Assembly: GCA_036785705.1 (NCBI GenBank)
Contig: JAWUZG010000018.1
Location: forward strand, 6,483,501 to 6,547,500
Reading direction: 5' to 3'
Source: Acanthornis magna
Taxonomy: Eukaryota; Chordata; Aves; Passeriformes; Acanthizidae
DNA length: 64,000 nucleotides
The notes below the pieces were generated by a model. It was not told the DNA's origin. It saw only the letters and a list, made by a program, of their open reading frames with translations, and ran no database searches. Below, one piece after another: positions 59,426-64,000 of this stretch (positions are counted from its first letter, which is position 1; each line of letters begins with the position of its first letter). The position numbers and the translations under genes were made by a program.

Positions 59426-59430
59426 GGTGG
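59426..59430. repeat. target site duplication, right copy (GGTGG)
   Basis: Exact repeat of the five bases before the LTR. This marks the insertion site and supports the element limits. Confidence 0.85.
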
Positions 59431-60646
59431 CCAGAGCTGTTTCACAGGGCCCAGCCGTGCTGATGGTTGCCCACACCAACAAGCCGTAGGACAGCTCAGC
59501 TGCACAGTGGAGGTTGAGGCAAATTAATCTTCACAAAATGAAATGTTGGAATGTCAGAGGAAGAATTGGATGTTTAAATGCAATGTAGAATTGCAATTTC
59601 TTTGTTCTCTTTTTATTCCTTATTATTTCAACTGTTGCCACCAGATGTTGACCTGCTTGTTTATTTTTGAGCTTTGCCTGTAAAAACGTGATATTATAGA
59701 ATAAATAATTTACCATGTTTCCTCTGAAATGATACTGTATAAAATTACTGATCCCTTCATGTGTTTCCTGGTGAACTTGAAAAGCTCCCATCACTGGCGC
59801 AAATAAAAGATAAATCTTCCTGGTTTTTATAGATTAATTGAATAATTAAGAAGCCACTCTTAATTACTCTTCCAAGGAGTTATAGAAATTATGCTTCTAA
59901 ACGTGCTACTAAGGAAATCTTTAGATAAATTTCTTTAAATAGAACTATGCAAATTGCATACTGCCAGAGGTTTCTGCCACATCTTATTTGAAAAAAAATT
60001 TTGATAATATAGCTGTATGTTAAAATTTTTAAAAGTGCTTAACTGATGTGAGGATGAGATTTATGGATAGATACTAAACAGTACTTAGGTATATACTTAA
60101 ATATTGAGTATATGTAATCAAGCTCATAGGATTCCTATTTGTGGAAATGGCTAAATTTACCATTTGTTCCAATTTATCCACCGAGTTTCTGAAAATAAGA
60201 AAGCTCAAGCCAGGCTTAGAGTATTTTTTGCATGCATACATTTAGCCTAACAGAAAATACAAGTGTATTTCCTTCTTTTTATGTTTTTGACACTATGTTA
60301 ATGTAGGTTAATTTTGATGGAGGGGGTGTGCAGCAGTACAATCTGGCAAGGAAGAAGACTCATTTTACAAGGAGATAGGATTTTTTAAAAGCTTATACAG
60401 GTCAACAGTTTTTATGGGCAAAGCAGAGCAATGACAACAAAAAATCAGTGGCACTTAGCAATGGGATAATCACAACAAGTCAGGATCACGGGTGGTGTCA
60501 GCAATCAGACCGTGAGGCAGGTTATGATGAGATAAGAATGGCAGTGGGGGTGTTGATGGGGAATTCTGTAACTAAAGAGATTACAGAAATGACAGTGGGT
60601 ATTGAGGAACAGCCTCTAGTCATTAGCATATGTAATTTCATCTCCT
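59431..60646 (+). other. PPP2R2C: PPP2R2C intron, unique segment
   Basis: AT-rich spacer between the solo LTR and a CR1 fragment. No gene or repeat was recognised. Confidence 0.55.
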
Positions 60647-60790
60647 TCTCTGGAGATACTCGAAAGCCGTCCGGATGCAATCCCGGTAGTGTGCTCTCGG
60701 GGACTCTGCTTGAGCAGGGAGGTTGGACCAGGTGATCTCTGGTGCTCCTTTCCAATCTTAACCATTCTGTGATTCTGTAATTTTGTGATT
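60647..60790 (+). mobile_element. CR1 LINE 3'-end fragment, sense orientation
   Basis: Contains CTGGAGATACTCGAAAGCCG, a GTGCTCTCGGGGACTCTGC block, GGTTGGACCAGGTGATCTC and the terminal ATTCTGTGATTCTGTAATTT. This is a CR1 3' end with its octamer repeat. It is one of the few here in plus orientation. Confidence 0.85.
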
Positions 60791-63631
60791 ATGGTAGACA
60801 CCTGTACTTTCAGATGTTTATGCCCTCCCAACCCATAAGATACACCAGCCCCCTCTCTGAAGCTTTACAGTCTGCACTCATGACACGAGGGAGCAAAGGA
60901 CATCCCTCCTGGTCAATCAAGGTTTTTCAGAGAAAAACCTTGATGTCTCTACAAAAGGTCAGTTTTCTGCTTCTGAGGTCTGCAGTGTTGATCCTTGTCT
61001 GCTGTGCCCACCTTGCTGACTTTTGAATTTGCCTTTATTCCTGCCAAATGCCATAACCACTGCCCACTTCCCTGATTTCCCAGGCTACTCACTTACTGTT
61101 TTACTGCTTCTGTTCCAGGCCTCAGATAGCTGGTCACTGTGCCTTTGGGTCTGATGTCTCATAGATAGTTTTCTTCATGCCTCCCCAGGTAGTTTTTCCT
61201 TGAAGCTTAGAGACATCATTCTCTTTTCTTTGATTTATAATTGTCTTAAGCGCACCGTTATTGCATTACTTTTCCCATGCTTTGGTCTTTGCATTGCGCT
61301 GGCTCAGCAGTTCATTAGTTGAAATTAGTTCATTCTCTTGCAGACTACAGATGTGTTAAGACCTAGCATTTATGCTTGCTCAGCAACTGTGTTAATCCCT
61401 GTCTAGCTGTATGTAAGGTTAAATATATTTTTGCAGAGTTTAGCAAAAATTGTATTATTAAATGGCCACCCCTCCCTTCTTTTTTGTTAAAGTGGTTAGT
61501 GATGCACTGGGTTTTGGGTTTGATCAGCAGACCTTTCTTCTCCAATAGCAGGTTATGCTGGGGTGTTTTGGCCTCTCTTGGGGGAGGGCTCCTGTTTTCC
61601 CCTTTGCCAAGCTGAATTTTCTCTTACACACTGTTGCATGTAGTTACGGTCGCAGATCTTGTTCAGATTATTGTTTCTGTGTTACATAAACTAATTGCCA
61701 GTGCAAAAAGTTGGAACTGACCTCAGGTTTGGCTCAAATAGCCCCAGATTTCCTGGCTATGGTGAGCATGTCCATCACGAAGACACAGATTTTTTCTTTT
61801 TACTTGGGATAATTTCTGGTTCTACAAATAATACATTTTTTTATTAATGTCTGGTGCAATTTTAGCAGGAGATATGGTAAAAGTTCATATCCAGATTTTT
61901 TTTCTCTTGAACTAAAAGGAACAGATACTGATATATTTCCCATACGACTTAGCAGCACACAATTGTGTAATAAGGTAAGACTGTCTCCCATTTTTTTTCA
62001 GGGAATAATACTCATTGTCACCAGCTATTAGGACTACATTCATACTCAGGCTCTAGATTTTACATCAGCAAGCATGTCTCCTTTGTGACCTGATTTGAGA
62101 CCTTTAAGCTCTAGAAATGAATGTAAGAACATTTGTGTTTTGTGTTCCTGGGTGCTGGTTCTAGGGAGCTCCCCCTGAGTGGGCACTTTCCACACTGGAT
62201 AGGCAGAGCACTTCGCCCCACAAATCCAGATTCTCCTTGGGGCCAGGCGCCTCTGTTGTTTTCATTGCAGCACTTAATTTGCAGGTGCTTAGACTTTCAT
62301 TAGGTTGCAAAATCAATTAATAGCTTTCCACTTGTACTCTCCCTTCTAAGTTTCCCTATAATTTAATTTGCACTTAATGTGTCTCGAGCAAAAATAAAAA
62401 CTATTTCATTTGATGTTTGTGCTTCCATTCCTTTCTGCTTATTCTTACAGGAGTGTTCTCAGTCATTGTTTACCTTGGAATTCTCAAATTCCAATGTCAG
62501 ATCACCTCTATGATTTGTTCTGTTTTTCTGAATTTTGGTTGCTGCTGTTGGTATGAGGGTGGCAAGAAGTGGAGCAGAACCTCTAGGTGCATTTGCCGTT
62601 TACTACAATGTAGGATGGGATTTCATACTCCTCAAATTTTTGGGTTTAATGTGTCTTGGAAACTTTTAATGTCATTCAGTATTAGCATTTTCTTTTTACA
62701 TTTTCTTTCTACATTTCTTCATAGAAATTACTTTTTTTTTCTCACACCATTGAATGCTTATGTGTTTGTTTCCTGTGGGTTGGTGGTTTCTTTTCCATTT
62801 TTAATAGCTTGAATTTATTTTTAGCTTTTGTTTTGCCAAGTAAGTACTATTTCAGAAATTTCAGCTCTTACAGCAGGTGCAGAATTTGTTACTGTATGTC
62901 AGATGCTATACAGTTTAAATATTTGGATGATCTAGAGGAAAGGCTAACAGCAAAATCATTGTGTATATTGACACAACTAGTTTTTTGAGATATTTCCTCT
63001 CTCTTGAGGCTGTTTCAGCAATATTGCAGTAAATAATATGTACAAGAACAAAAATTAGCACTGTATCATTTCTAGAATAGCATTTTGTTTTGCTTTTTTG
63101 TTTGCCTCTGTGGCCCAGGACAGCTGGGATCTGCAGGTGCTTCAGATGGCTGGATTTGCACATCACCTAAGTTACCATAGAACATAGAAATATGCAACTA
63201 CTCTTTGTGGTGTAAGGTAAGGCTAGAGAAAAAGCAGCTTGCATTACACCTATCTGAATTAATTAATCACATTGGTGAAAGGAAGGAGTCAAGCTGAATG
63301 TCCTGTCAGATGCCCTGTCATTATTCTGCAGCCTTGAGAAAATCAGTCTTTTGGGCTAAGTCCCCTTCAAAGCTGTCATCTTTGTATGACTGTGTTTAGA
63401 ATTCAAAAACAGTAATAAATGATCCTGTACACTGATTTTATTTAATAGACTTGCCATGTGCCGGAATTGTTCCTGAATTATTATTACCTGAAATATTTTG
63501 AGGTAGCAAAAATAGGTACCTCTTAAATAGCAAACTATTAGGAAGAGTGCCTGTGGTTTGTGTTTTAATGTGAGAATGAATACAACCTGCTAGTTTGATT
63601 TGATTTTTAATTATTCTTTAAGTCTGTAATA
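60791..63631 (+). other. PPP2R2C: PPP2R2C intron, unique segment
   Basis: AT-rich DNA with a perfect hairpin at 60916-60944. A 131-codon plus-strand frame at 62417-62812 is rich in Phe, Leu and Cys, as expected from T-rich DNA, and is not taken as a gene. Confidence 0.55.
60916..60944. repeat. perfect 13-bp hairpin
   Basis: ATCAAGGTTTTTC and GAAAAACCTTGAT form a perfect stem around the three-base loop AGA. Confidence 0.88.
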
Positions 63632-64000
63632 TCACAGAATCATAGAATGTTAAGGGGTTGGAATGGGCTAATAGATCATAGTCCCAACCCCTTCTGTCAT
63701 GGGCAGGGAACGTCCCGCTAGACCAGGTTGCTCAAGGCCTTATCCCACCTGGCCTTGAACACTGCCAGGGTTGGGGCATTATCAGTCTCCCTGGGAGAGG
63801 GATGTTCCAATGCTTAAACACCCTCACAGTAAAAACTGTCTTTGTAATATCTAACCTAAATTTCTCTTTCAGTTTGCACCCTTTTCAATTTGCACCATAT
63901 TGCACCTGCAATTACTCCTTGTCCTTTCATTACAGTTCCTGAGAAATATTTTAGAGGTGTTACAAGTTCTCCGTCAGCTTCTTATATTTTATGATAGGCT
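63632..64000 (-). mobile_element. CR1 LINE 3' region, runs off the window
   Basis: Begins TCACAGAATCATAGAATGTT, then GGTTGGAATGGGCTAATAGA, a GGTTGCTCAAGGCC block and a CACCCTCACAGTAAAAACTG block. The order is that of the CR1 3' region read in reverse. Similarity continues to the end of the window, with an extra GCACC/TTGCACC-rich stretch near 63878-63910 that may be an internal duplication. The remainder lies beyond 64,000. Confidence 0.85.

Noticed and set aside
62417..62812. 131-codon hydrophobic frame resembling a membrane protein
   Set aside because: The DNA is T-rich, which gives Phe, Leu, Ser and Cys runs by chance. No family is recognised and no conserved splice context was found.
1..64000. 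CRISPR arrays, operons, phage or plasmid features, tRNA and rRNA genes
   Set aside because: None seen. The window is animal nuclear DNA, and no cloverleaf or ribosomal sequence stood out. A tRNA or covariance scan would be needed to exclude small RNA genes fully.

Overview
This window is vertebrate nuclear DNA, almost certainly from a bird. Coding sequence is split into short exons with GT..AG introns. The dominant repeats are CR1 (chicken repeat 1) LINE fragments with TCACAGAAT-type 3' ends, and there is one solo LTR with ends and a target duplication typical of avian endogenous retroviruses. No bacterial, plasmid or phage feature was seen. The species cannot be fixed from the sequence alone.

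Positions 1 to about 11,600 hold the 5' part of MAN2B2 on the minus strand. MAN2B2 is a glycoside hydrolase family 38 alpha-mannosidase of lysosome and secretory origin. Six coding exons (11331-11459, 8872-9018, 5225-5330, 2642-2814, 1276-1391, 82-259) join in frame into the first 283 residues. They give a signal peptide, the zinc-binding HSHMDVGW motif and the WHVDPFG nucleophile motif. The remaining exons lie beyond position 1. The start codon sits in a CpG island with a near-perfect Kozak context and an ETS-type promoter motif.

From about 14,150 a second CpG island marks a gene transcribed the other way. Its one recognisable exon (14933-15013) encodes a peptide matching, residue for residue in spacing, the second exon of PP2A B55 regulatory subunits. 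It ends in the splice phase needed to join the conserved ADIISTVEF exon. Human PPP2R2C lies head to head with MAN2B2, so the gene is called PPP2R2C. The amino end looks like the PPP2R2A/PPP2R2D form rather than the standard PPP2R2C form. The start-codon exon was not identified with confidence.

From 15,014 to 64,000 the window appears to be one very long first intron of PPP2R2C. It contains about ten CR1 fragments, including one of about 2 kb with reverse-transcriptase remnants (21,392-23,440). It also holds a solo LTR with a perfect 5-bp target duplication (58,846-59,425), several simple repeats, and an unusual pair of adjoining perfect hairpins (18,619-18,678). A few exon-like segments and composition-defined candidate conserved elements are reported as leads only.

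The two genes share an intergenic region of about 3 kb but have unrelated jobs: glycan breakdown and phosphatase targeting. I found no evidence of a new multigene system. The best leads are the unusual PPP2R2C amino-terminal exon, the double hairpin, and an exon-like 110-bp segment at 32,596.
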